NCBI RefSeq assembly: GCF_034718895.1
Contig: NZ_JAYERP010000001.1
Location: forward strand, 806,001 to 870,000
Direction: 5' to 3'
DNA length: 64,000 nt
Source of the DNA: Paenibacillus phoenicis
Lineage (GTDB): Bacteria > Bacillota > Bacilli > Paenibacillales > Paenibacillaceae
The notes under the pieces were generated by a model that searched no databases, had not been told where the DNA came from, and was given only the letters and a program-made list of their open reading frames with translations. Shown piece by piece: positions 15,896 through 23,331 of this stretch. Position numbers and translations under genes: made by a program. Position 1 is the stretch's first letter, and each line of letters opens with the position of its first letter.

Positions 15896-17206
15896 ATGGA
15901 CCGCCTGATACTGCCCGCCGTGCCCAACATCCGTCTCAGCGATGAGGCGCGAATCCGTCGCGACTACGAACGGTTCCGGCATACCGGTCTTCCGGACCGG
16001 GTTGAGGCATACCTGTTGGCGGAATATGGCATCGACGTATCCTCGAATTATGGACCGGCCCCGATCAAGAACCCGTTTGGGAAAGCCGCCGGTCAGCTGT
16101 CGCTGAATGATTCCCAAGTCCGTACCGATGCGCAGACGGGCTTGGGGTTTGTCGTCCTTAAGACGGTGATCGCGGAAAACGGACAAGGCCAGCGTTCGAT
16201 GGAGGCTTGGGCCATCAAGGATACACGGATGAAGGTGGAGCCCATCGTAGGGAAGGAAACGGGCGAAACCGGTTGGAACGTGACCTGGAACGGACGAGGT
16301 TGGCATGGGACTTTTGCAGAATACTTGCGCTTTGTCTCCGCCTCCCTGCAAATTGGACGGGAATGGGGAACCGTTGTCGTGCCTTCCTGCAAATATCATT
16401 TGCCGGCAGGGGACGACGATTTCGCGTTGGAGGAATATTGCTATACGACGCAGAGCTTGGCTCAGGTATGGCAGCAAGCCGGAGAAGCGGGGCCGCTTCA
16501 ATTGGAAAAAGATTTTAGCCCAACCCTGGCCGGCTCGGACCGGGCGATGCAGCAGGAGGCAATTCTGCGGTGGTATCGCGAGGTGCCTAAGCTGATCCGA
16601 TCGGCTTTGCCGCCGGGCGAAATTCTGCTGGGCATCAAGCTGATGAATACGGTGTTTGATGATGACTTCCAGCTTCAAACGATCCGGACGTTGATTGAGG
16701 AAGGCGAGGCTCGGCCGGATTACCTGATTTATGCCAACCGATTATATGACCGCACGCGTCTGGATTCCGGGGGAGGCGGGGCTGCCTACGGCGGGCCCGA
16801 TCTAAGCCGGCGGAATCTGTGCATGCTATCCCGATTACGCAGGCTGGAGCTGCAAGGAAAACTATCAGCTCCGGTTCCCGTCATTTCGGGGACAGGGGAT
16901 GTTCGCTCCGGGAAGATAGCCTTGGAATACGCGCTGCGCGGTGCGACAAGCTTGCAGATGCACACCTTATTCCAACTCCCCTCCAGCGCGTATGGCATGA
17001 CCCGCGGCAGCAAGACGCAGCGGGCGTTGCATGAGCTGTATTTTCATCCGGAGAACGGGTTGGTGACTTGGATGCTTCATTTAAGAGAGACCGGGGAGAT
17101 CGGATATCGGGAAGGAATCGCTGCTTTCCGCGACGTGACCACCTGGTATCAAAAACAGGGACGTGATTTCTTCCTAAGGGGGATGATTCATGAACGCCAA
17201 TGTTAA
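15896..17206 (+). CDS. Dihydroorotate-dehydrogenase-like FMN TIM-barrel enzyme
   Basis: A 436-residue protein with the DHOD/dihydropyrimidine-dehydrogenase fold: NPFGKAAGQLSLND near residue 60, TGLGFVVLKTV, QLEKDFSPTLAGSD, ILLGIKLMNTV, and the phosphate-binding end PVISGTGDVRSGKIALEYAL with ATSLQMHT. The family oxidises or reduces cyclic amides with FMN. Its presence in a saccharide locus is unexpected, and the substrate is unknown. ATG 15896 is preferred because AAGGGG at 15881-15886 is 9 bases upstream; ATG 15887 is too close. It follows the regulator by 89 bp and overlaps the next gene by 17 bp. Confidence 0.7.
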   Translation: MDRLILPAVPNIRLSDEARIRRDYERFRHTGLPDRVEAYLLAEYGIDVSSNYGPAPIKNPFGKAAGQLSLNDSQVRTDAQTGLGFVVLKTVIAENGQGQRSMEAWAIKDTRMKVEPIVGKETGETGWNVTWNGRGWHGTFAEYLRFVSASLQIGREWGTVVVPSCKYHLPAGDDDFALEEYCYTTQSLAQVWQQAGEAGPLQLEKDFSPTLAGSDRAMQQEAILRWYREVPKLIRSALPPGEILLGIKLMNTVFDDDFQLQTIRTLIEEGEARPDYLIYANRLYDRTRLDSGGGGAAYGGPDLSRRNLCMLSRLRRLELQGKLSAPVPVISGTGDVRSGKIALEYALRGATSLQMHTLFQLPSSAYGMTRGSKTQRALHELYFHPENGLVTWMLHLRETGEIGYREGIAAFRDVTTWYQKQGRDFFLRGMIHERQC

Positions 17207-18179
17207 TGAGGTTAGACAAGCCCTGGAATGGGGGATTATACCCGCCGTTCCGGTGCCGCGAAACCGCGAGGGGCGAATTCACCTGCAGGCGCAGGAAGCT
17301 TACGCCGGGTATCTTGCGGAGCAATCGATTGCCGGGGTGGCCGTTTGGGCACATACAGGACGCGGCTTACATATGGAACGTTTCGAGCGAATGGCGGTGT
17401 TGAAGCAGTGGAAATCCGCGCTTGGAGCGTCTAAGCTGCTGGTTGCCGGCGTTGGCGCGCTTCCCGATCCCCGGCGGCTGGGCTCTGCGAAGATCAGCCA
17501 ATGGCAGCAGGACAGCTTGGCCATGGCAGCCGATGCGATCCAGGGGGGAGCGGATGCGCTGCTTGTTTTTCCGCCTTCGCTGTTCCGGGAGCTCCCGGAC
17601 GCAGAACAGGATGAAGCTATCGTAGAATATCATCGCGAATTATCGAGGTTAGGCGTCCCGCTCATTTTATTTTATTTGTATGACGAGGCCGGGGGGATTG
17701 GCTATTCCGCTGAGGTATTGCGGGCCTTGCTGTCTCTGGACATGACGGCAGGAATCAAACTGGCGACGCTCGACAGCGTCATGACGCTGCAGGACGTATC
17801 CGCGCTAATGTCTGAAGAGTTCCCGGAGCAGCTGCTGCTCACAGGGGAGGACCGGATGTTTGGCTACTCCTTGATGCGAGGGGCTCGCGGCGCTTTAGTG
17901 GGGTTGGGTGCTGCATATCCGAACATCCAGCATGATTTGATGCAGGCGTATGCATCGGGGGACTTCGAGCGGTTTATGGAGTTATCCGCCCGGGTGGACG
18001 GCTATGCGGAACGAACGTTTTTCCGCCCGATGGATAAGTATATTTTGCGCATGCTTTGGTGTCTCGTATTGTCCGGTGTGATCCCGGAGGAGGCGGCAAA
18101 TGACCTCGCCGGATACGAGATGACCCGGCAAGAGATCACCTCTCTTCACCGGGCCATTCAAAGGTATCGGTTGTATTAA
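17190..18179 (+). CDS. Second dihydrodipicolinate synthase-family protein
   Basis: A 329-residue class I aldolase-like TIM barrel, only distantly similar to the one at 6060. Landmarks are GIIPAVPVPRNREGRI, ALLVFPPSLF, the active-site Tyr region LILFYLYDEAGG and Lys190 in AGIKLATLDSVMT, the expected Schiff-base lysine. It probably cleaves or dehydrates a keto sugar acid. It overlaps the DHOD-like gene by 17 bp, so the two are coupled and may act on linked steps. It is the last plus-strand gene of the locus. Confidence 0.8.
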   Translation: MNANVNEVRQALEWGIIPAVPVPRNREGRIHLQAQEAYAGYLAEQSIAGVAVWAHTGRGLHMERFERMAVLKQWKSALGASKLLVAGVGALPDPRRLGSAKISQWQQDSLAMAADAIQGGADALLVFPPSLFRELPDAEQDEAIVEYHRELSRLGVPLILFYLYDEAGGIGYSAEVLRALLSLDMTAGIKLATLDSVMTLQDVSALMSEEFPEQLLLTGEDRMFGYSLMRGARGALVGLGAAYPNIQHDLMQAYASGDFERFMELSARVDGYAERTFFRPMDKYILRMLWCLVLSGVIPEEAANDLAGYEMTRQEITSLHRAIQRYRLY

Positions 18180-18192
18180 ACCATGCCTGCGG

Positions 18193-20484
18193 TTAGTCCT
18201 GCGGCCAAACGGCGGTGATGTAGCGGTCTAGGTCATAGGCCGACGCCCAGTAGTAGCCGGGGGCCACGATCCGCTGCGGCAGAAACCCAACTTCCCCGGA
18301 CGGGAAGGACAGCGCCTCGGACGAACCGCTGGCGATGCCGTCCGCATCGGTCACCATTTCGATGTAGCGGCCTCCGCTCTGCGTAAACCGTCCGTAAACC
18401 GTGGCAGGCACGCCTTCGCCGGTTTCCAGATCGACAACTTGCAGTTGGACGACGGCCCGTGTGCCGTCATAGGTCACGTTCATTCCGCCAACGATCATCG
18501 GCCGCAGATCGGTATAGGAGGCTGCCGTCGTGGCGGATACCGCCGGCGTGGTGGCCGGCCCGATATTGCCGCTGATGTCCGCGGACGCGACCTTATAGTA
18601 ATAAGTTGTATTCGGCAGCAACCCCGTGTCCATATACGTCAAATTGCGGGAGCTTCCGGCCACATGGGCCTCATCCGGCGTAAAGTCCGGTTCCGTTCCG
18701 CGATAAATCAAATAATGCTCGATGTCGGAATTGTCCGTCGCCCGCCCGTAGCTTAATTGTATCGTGTGGTCGTCAATGCTTGTGACCAGCGGCGGACCCG
18801 GCAGGGCAGAAGGCGGCTCCGTATCTGCGGGATCCACGCGCCACAGGTAGCCGCCCGGGCCCCAGATGGATGGCAGCCAGCGGATCGAGTCGTAGTGATG
18901 CATGGCGATGCCGGCGAAGGCGGGATCGTCCTGGAACGCCGCATACACCTTATCCAGCTCGGCCTCCATATACGTGCGCCCTTCTTCGCGGAACGTGATC
19001 GTTTCCGGATCACCGCTGTTTGCGATATCCAGCGTTTCCACGCCAATGACCACCGAATTGGGCTTGCCGATGGCATTGGCGTAGCTGAGCTCGCCTTGCG
19101 CTTGGGCAATGATGCCGACTCCGCCATCCGCTACGTCGCGATAGTCCATAATCGAGATATAATCGCTGAGATCCTGAACATGCTCGGAGAGCCATTTGGT
19201 TTGCCCGTTCCATGTAATCTCTTTGGTGCCTTCGCTGCTGTCAAACCAGCGGGGAATCGCCGGGCCAAAGGGCAGGCCAATGCCGGCGGTGTTCCGGCGA
19301 TCGATCATTTTTTGCAGCACATCCAGGTATTGCAGTTGAACGGAAGGCTTCTCCGCATTAAACTCCGGCAGGATGTACGGTTCGATATCTACGTTAACGC
19401 CATCAAAGCGTTCTTCTGGCGCAGCAGCGATATTGTAATTGATGATTTTCTCAATTTCTCGTACGGCATGTTCATGAAACGGCGACAAAGCTCCCATGTA
19501 GGGCGGCGTCGTGCCGCCGGCGATGCAGGCGTGCACCTGATAGCCGTTATCATGGGCCCAGCGTACAAAATCGCGTACCTTGTCGGGGGACTCTTCAAGG
19601 ATATCCACCCCGCCGTAAGGGAACACGCCGATATAGAAGGTTGTGATGGGGTCGGAATCAAACGTCGCCGTGTCGTCGGCAAGGGCTTTGAGCGCGGATC
19701 GGGAGCCGGGGTTCAGAAAGAGGTTGTAGGCAGCTTTTTCCCAGATCCACATCGCTCGATCTTGTCTTTCCAACGTGATTGGCTCGTGGGTTCCTTTGCC
19801 TGTGGAGGCATAGACGGTCATACTGCGGCCGATATTGCCATATTCGTCGGTAGCTCGGGCTTCCAGACTGGAGGTTTTGTCGCCGAGCCCTTTCGTATTC
19901 CAGACATATTTGTAGACGTTTCCGGTCTTTTTCGCGGGTTGCCAGACTCCGCCGTTCATCCTCACTTCAACCGATCGGATGCGGTTTCTGGAATTGACGC
20001 TGACTTGAATTGAGGTGGAGTTTCCTTTCAGCTTCGCCCCGTCAAGCGGGTTCGTGATCGTGACGTGAGGTTTTGCGATCTGGGGATTATCGACGTGGAC
20101 TGTAATGGGCTGACTCGATACCCCGTATCGGGTTGTGCTTTGGGTCCCTCTGGCCAGCAACGTAATCTCGCCATCATACCGGCTGGTATCCAGTTCAGCA
20201 ACCCATACGCCCGAGGCCTCGCCTTGTTCGCTGTTGATCCGGGTTGGCAGTTGATCGGTGCCATTGACGATCAGGACGATGTTGTACGCCTCCGTGTATT
20301 GGCCTGATACGGTGAGCGTTCCTACTTCCACTTCATCTCCGTGGGCAGGGGTGTCAATCGTTACGAGGGAAGCAGCTGAGACCGTTGGTAGGGAGCCAAG
20401 CGGATAAAGCGGAAGTAGAGAAGCGATGCAAAGAGCGGCGAACAGCTTAACAAACCTTTTTTGCTTAGCAAATAACGCAAACAT
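18193..20484 (-). CDS. Secreted TIM-barrel protein with Ig-like and fibronectin III domains
   Basis: A 763-residue exported protein: signal peptide (residues 1-37, ending near TVSA), two Ig/Big-like beta domains (about 40-230), a catalytic-looking TIM barrel (about 240-570) with FDGVNVDIEPY near residue 367, then an FN3 domain (about 580-670) and a C-terminal beta domain. The DVDIEP pattern recalls GH18-like acid residues, but the family is not certain. ATG 20484 is chosen because GAGGAG lies 6 bases upstream; a longer form from 20523 would lack one. It converges with the plus-strand locus, leaving only 13 bp between stops, and may release oligosaccharides outside the cell. Confidence 0.75.
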   Translation of the reverse strand: MFALFAKQKRFVKLFAALCIASLLPLYPLGSLPTVSAASLVTIDTPAHGDEVEVGTLTVSGQYTEAYNIVLIVNGTDQLPTRINSEQGEASGVWVAELDTSRYDGEITLLARGTQSTTRYGVSSQPITVHVDNPQIAKPHVTITNPLDGAKLKGNSTSIQVSVNSRNRIRSVEVRMNGGVWQPAKKTGNVYKYVWNTKGLGDKTSSLEARATDEYGNIGRSMTVYASTGKGTHEPITLERQDRAMWIWEKAAYNLFLNPGSRSALKALADDTATFDSDPITTFYIGVFPYGGVDILEESPDKVRDFVRWAHDNGYQVHACIAGGTTPPYMGALSPFHEHAVREIEKIINYNIAAAPEERFDGVNVDIEPYILPEFNAEKPSVQLQYLDVLQKMIDRRNTAGIGLPFGPAIPRWFDSSEGTKEITWNGQTKWLSEHVQDLSDYISIMDYRDVADGGVGIIAQAQGELSYANAIGKPNSVVIGVETLDIANSGDPETITFREEGRTYMEAELDKVYAAFQDDPAFAGIAMHHYDSIRWLPSIWGPGGYLWRVDPADTEPPSALPGPPLVTSIDDHTIQLSYGRATDNSDIEHYLIYRGTEPDFTPDEAHVAGSSRNLTYMDTGLLPNTTYYYKVASADISGNIGPATTPAVSATTAASYTDLRPMIVGGMNVTYDGTRAVVQLQVVDLETGEGVPATVYGRFTQSGGRYIEMVTDADGIASGSSEALSFPSGEVGFLPQRIVAPGYYWASAYDLDRYITAVWPQD

Positions 20485-20532
20485 CTTGATCTCCTCACTT
20501 CCTTCTTTAAAATGATGAGACATTTTTTACCA

Positions 20533-20549
20533 TTGTAAACGCTTTACAA
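20533..20549. promoter_or_regulatory. Perfect 17-bp palindrome, LacI-family-like operator
   Basis: TTGTAAA (20533-20539), spacer CGC, TTTACAA (20543-20549) form a perfect inverted repeat around CG, like operators of LacI/GalR-type repressors and close to, though one base off, a CcpA cre site. On the minus strand it overlaps a candidate -10 (TACAAT), about 50 bp before the secreted-protein start, so binding would repress that gene. Confidence 0.55.
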
Positions 20550-20633
20550 ATAAGTGAATAGTTCCGTAAATCGTCCGAAAAAGAAGGCTTGTCCAGTTCA
20601 CAACAGGGAGGTTACCGCAGAAGAACAGAAAAA

Positions 20634-20652
20634 CGCCTCTATTCACGAGGCG
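20634..20652 (-). terminator. Minus-strand hairpin terminator
   Basis: CGCCTC and GAGGCG pair around a 7-base loop. Read on the minus strand the hairpin is followed by GTTTTTCTG, giving a rho-independent terminator. The only minus-strand gene upstream of it is the small peptide candidate at 20778-20880, which supports that transcript being real. Confidence 0.7.
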
Positions 20653-20777
20653 CTTCATGATTAGTAATTTCAATTCGCTTGCTATTCTTTGATTCTCCTA
20701 AAAATAAGCAAAAACGAAGAATAGAAAAAAACTCACACAGATTAAGGAGGTGCTATATTTTAGGAGAAGTAAATGAT

Positions 20778-20880
20778 TTAGCAAGTTCCACTCCACGCCC
20801 CAACGATCTGCTCCATCACTTGAACGTTTCCGGGACCGAACGATGCGATACCGGGGGAGCTTTTCAACTTTAGACTCCAT
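20778..20880 (-). CDS. Candidate small peptide gene with a homopolymer frame break
   Basis: ATG 20880 (minus strand) has an excellent site, AGGAGGG with a 6-base gap. As written, the frame runs 60 codons with low-complexity residues after codon 40. If the run of five C (plus-strand G, 20853-20857) is four, the frame instead gives 33 residues: MESKVEKLPGIASFGPG, then NVQVMEQIVGAWSGTC and TAA at 20778. That version looks like a compact natural peptide with a Gly/Ser/Cys end, such as a modified-peptide precursor, but I recognise no family and see no modifying enzymes nearby. A terminator follows. Function unknown. Confidence 0.4.
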
Positions 20881-21052
20881 GATGTTCCCTCCTAATAAAG
20901 GATTGATCTATTCCTCCCGAATCTAACATGAACTAAAATGATTTACCTTAAAAAGATTAATTTTCAACATTCGACAATTTCTCCGCACGAGAGTGTGTAT
21001 AATTTCGTTAAGAGAAAACAAGCCCAGGGTTTGCAGAACAGGGCGGACACCA

Positions 21053-21686
21053 ATGAATCCAACGATACTTCAAGAAACCATCCGCTCCAAACAGGAATCC
21101 ATGCGCTATGCGGGTACCCTAATGAACTGGTAAACCATAAAGCGGTCCCGCGCTTAGATGATCATATCCGCGATTTTATCTCAAAGTCCCCATTGCTATT
21201 TATGGCGACGAGTGATGCTGCGGGCAATTGCGATGTTTCTCCGCGAGGGGATGAGGCTGGCTTCGTATTGGTCTTGGACGACCAGCATTTGGTCATTCCT
21301 GAACGGCCGGGTACAAACGGTTTGACTCTTTGGGCAATATTTTGGAAAACCCGCAGATTGGGCTGATCTTTGTCATCCCCGGGTTGAAAGAAACGTTGCG
21401 CATTAATGGACGTGCATGCATCGTCAAGGATCCGAAGCTGATGGAGCGAATGAAAGCCAAAAACAAGGTGCCGTTACTTGGAATTGGCGTGCAGGTCGAG
21501 GAATGTTACATCCATTGTGCCAAAGCATTCATGAGATCGCAGGTATGGGAGACAAACACCTGGTTATTGAAGGCTGCTTTGCCAAACCCGGCAGCGATTC
21601 TGGCTGAACATACGAAGAAGCTGGGCAAATCGCAACAGGAAATTGAACAATCGTTGCAGGACAGCTATAAGAACCGGTTGTATTGA
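21053..21686 (+). pseudogene. Pyridoxamine 5'-phosphate oxidase-like FMN protein, two frameshifts
   Basis: Three frames together rebuild one protein of about 210 residues: MNPTILQETIRSKQE (from ATG 21053), then GYPNELVNHKAVPRLDDHI with LLFMATSDAAGNCDVSPRGD, then LGNILENPQIGLIFVIPGL to LQDSYKNRLY. The middle part is the FMN-binding split barrel of the PPOX-type family. Breaks lie near 21098 and near 21312, where one base of an expected GGTAACAAACGG is missing. Each piece stays conserved, so the damage is recent or a sequence error. An AGGGCGGA site precedes ATG 21053. Confidence 0.8.
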
Positions 21687-21730
21687 TCAAGTCATGCTTT
21701 CACGAACCAGATGAAGGGAGCGGTAATGAC

Positions 21731-23299
21731 ATGTCGATGAATCAGACCGATACATGGAAAGGGAAATCGAAAACAACAAGATCACGAATCCGTCCCTGCC
21801 GTTGGGCCGCTTGCTTGCTTCCTTTATCCATTGTGCTGTCCATTAGTGTAACGGGGTGTAGATTCACCGATCTTTCTGAAAGCCCCTCTCCGTCTGGCGA
21901 TGGGCGGGATCGTCCTGTGGTTAGCATCGTCATCTCCAACCTCGGCATGACCTTCCCCGAAGGCATGGACGAGAACGATAACCGCTATTTGAACTATATC
22001 GAAGAGCAAACCGGCCTGGACGTCCAGGTCAATACGCCCCCCACCGAGGTCTATGATGAGAAATTGGATGTCATCATGTCCTCGGGGAATCTCCCCGACA
22101 TGCTGCACGCCTATGAGCCTGTATGGTTCGACAATTATGTCAAGCAAGGGGCGCTCCTGCCATTGGATGATCTTATTGATCAGTACGGCCCCCACCTGAA
22201 AGCGAAAATCCCCTCTGAAGTATGGGACAGAGTGAAATACGGCGGCAAAATTTATGCCGTTCCCAGCTTAAATGAAGTGACGGGCATCGAATTGATGTAC
22301 GCGCGAAAAGATTGGTTGGACCGGCTGGGCCTGGATCCGCCGAACTCGCTGGATGAGTATTACGAGGTGATTCGTGCCTTTGCTCAGGACGACCCGGACG
22401 GCAACGGTCTGCAGGATACCGTGGGTTTGACGTTCACGGCCAACCTTGGACGGTCCTCACCGTTTTTTGGCGCCTTCGGAACGCAGCTGGATACCTGGTT
22501 TGAACGGGACGGACGGTTAGTATATGGCAGTATCCTGCCGGAAACGAAGGAAGCGCTTGGCTTTCTGGCCCGGTTGTATCAAGAAGGATTGCTGGAACGG
22601 GAGTTTCCGTTAAACCTTCAGACGAACCTGTCTGAGAAGATCGAGTACGGGAAGGTGGGGCTGTTCTCCGCAACCTGGTACGATACACGCGGCCCGATTG
22701 CGGCCAATATGAAACGCGACCCGAACGCCCGCTGGATTCCCTTAGAATATCCGACAGGACCAAAGGGGGACAAAGGGGTATACGGGATCGATGTCATCCG
22801 TGGATACAACGTGATCCCTGCCAGTTCGCCGCATGCGGCTGAGGTCATTCAACTGCTGGACTTTATCGCCAGCGATTATAAAACGTTGAAGCTTGGCTTT
22901 GAGAATGAAATTTGGCGGCGGGAAGGGGATCGGATTGTGACGGACTTCGCTCTGCATGACGAGAGTCTGTACCGCGGGATCTATCAGTCCTTGGTGGACG
23001 TTCCCGATGAGACGTTGTTTAAGCAGCGGCTGGATTCTCTGGGGGATTTTAACTTGTATAACAATATCCAGACCATCCACCGCAATATTATGCCGAACGC
23101 GTTTTACGGAATTCCGACCCCAGCCATGGGAAAATACAACGAAAATCTAAATCGATTGGGGGACGTATTTGTCAAAATTATTTTAGGCATCGAACCGTTG
23201 GATGCGTTCGACCGGTATGTCGAGCAGTGGAAGGCGGCAGGAGGGAGTGAAATTACGAAAGAAGTGAATCGCTGGTACGAAAGCGAGAACAGGAGATAA
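21731..23299 (+). CDS. Extracellular solute-binding lipoprotein (LipO-like)
   Basis: A 522-residue lipoprotein with a long basic N-terminus, a hydrophobic signal and a lipobox Cys43 (SISVTGC). The mature body fits large family-1 binding proteins used with LplB/LplC-type permeases: YIEEQTGLDVQVNTPP, LPDMLHAYEP, LMYARKDWLDRLGLDPP and a YDTRGPIAA region. ATG 21731 follows AAGGGAG by 10 bases; an in-frame TTG at 21683 is less likely. It lies 32 bp before the histidine kinase with no permease beside it, so it may serve as the ligand-binding partner of the sensor or share the permeases at 27.9-29.8 kb. Confidence 0.85.
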   Translation: MSMNQTDTWKGKSKTTRSRIRPCRWAACLLPLSIVLSISVTGCRFTDLSESPSPSGDGRDRPVVSIVISNLGMTFPEGMDENDNRYLNYIEEQTGLDVQVNTPPTEVYDEKLDVIMSSGNLPDMLHAYEPVWFDNYVKQGALLPLDDLIDQYGPHLKAKIPSEVWDRVKYGGKIYAVPSLNEVTGIELMYARKDWLDRLGLDPPNSLDEYYEVIRAFAQDDPDGNGLQDTVGLTFTANLGRSSPFFGAFGTQLDTWFERDGRLVYGSILPETKEALGFLARLYQEGLLEREFPLNLQTNLSEKIEYGKVGLFSATWYDTRGPIAANMKRDPNARWIPLEYPTGPKGDKGVYGIDVIRGYNVIPASSPHAAEVIQLLDFIASDYKTLKLGFENEIWRREGDRIVTDFALHDESLYRGIYQSLVDVPDETLFKQRLDSLGDFNLYNNIQTIHRNIMPNAFYGIPTPAMGKYNENLNRLGDVFVKIILGIEPLDAFDRYVEQWKAAGGSEITKEVNRWYESENRR

Positions 23300-23331
23300 G
23301 GCAAGCTTCTCGGCTTGGAAGGGGGAATACG

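Noticed and set aside
15488..16678. 396-codon open frame on the minus strand
   Set aside because: It lies opposite the regulator and DHOD-like genes, whose conserved motifs show the plus strand is coding.
18757..20013. 418-codon open frame on the plus strand
   Set aside because: It is the antisense of the secreted TIM-barrel gene, has no ribosome site and a composition typical of a shadow frame in GC-rich DNA.
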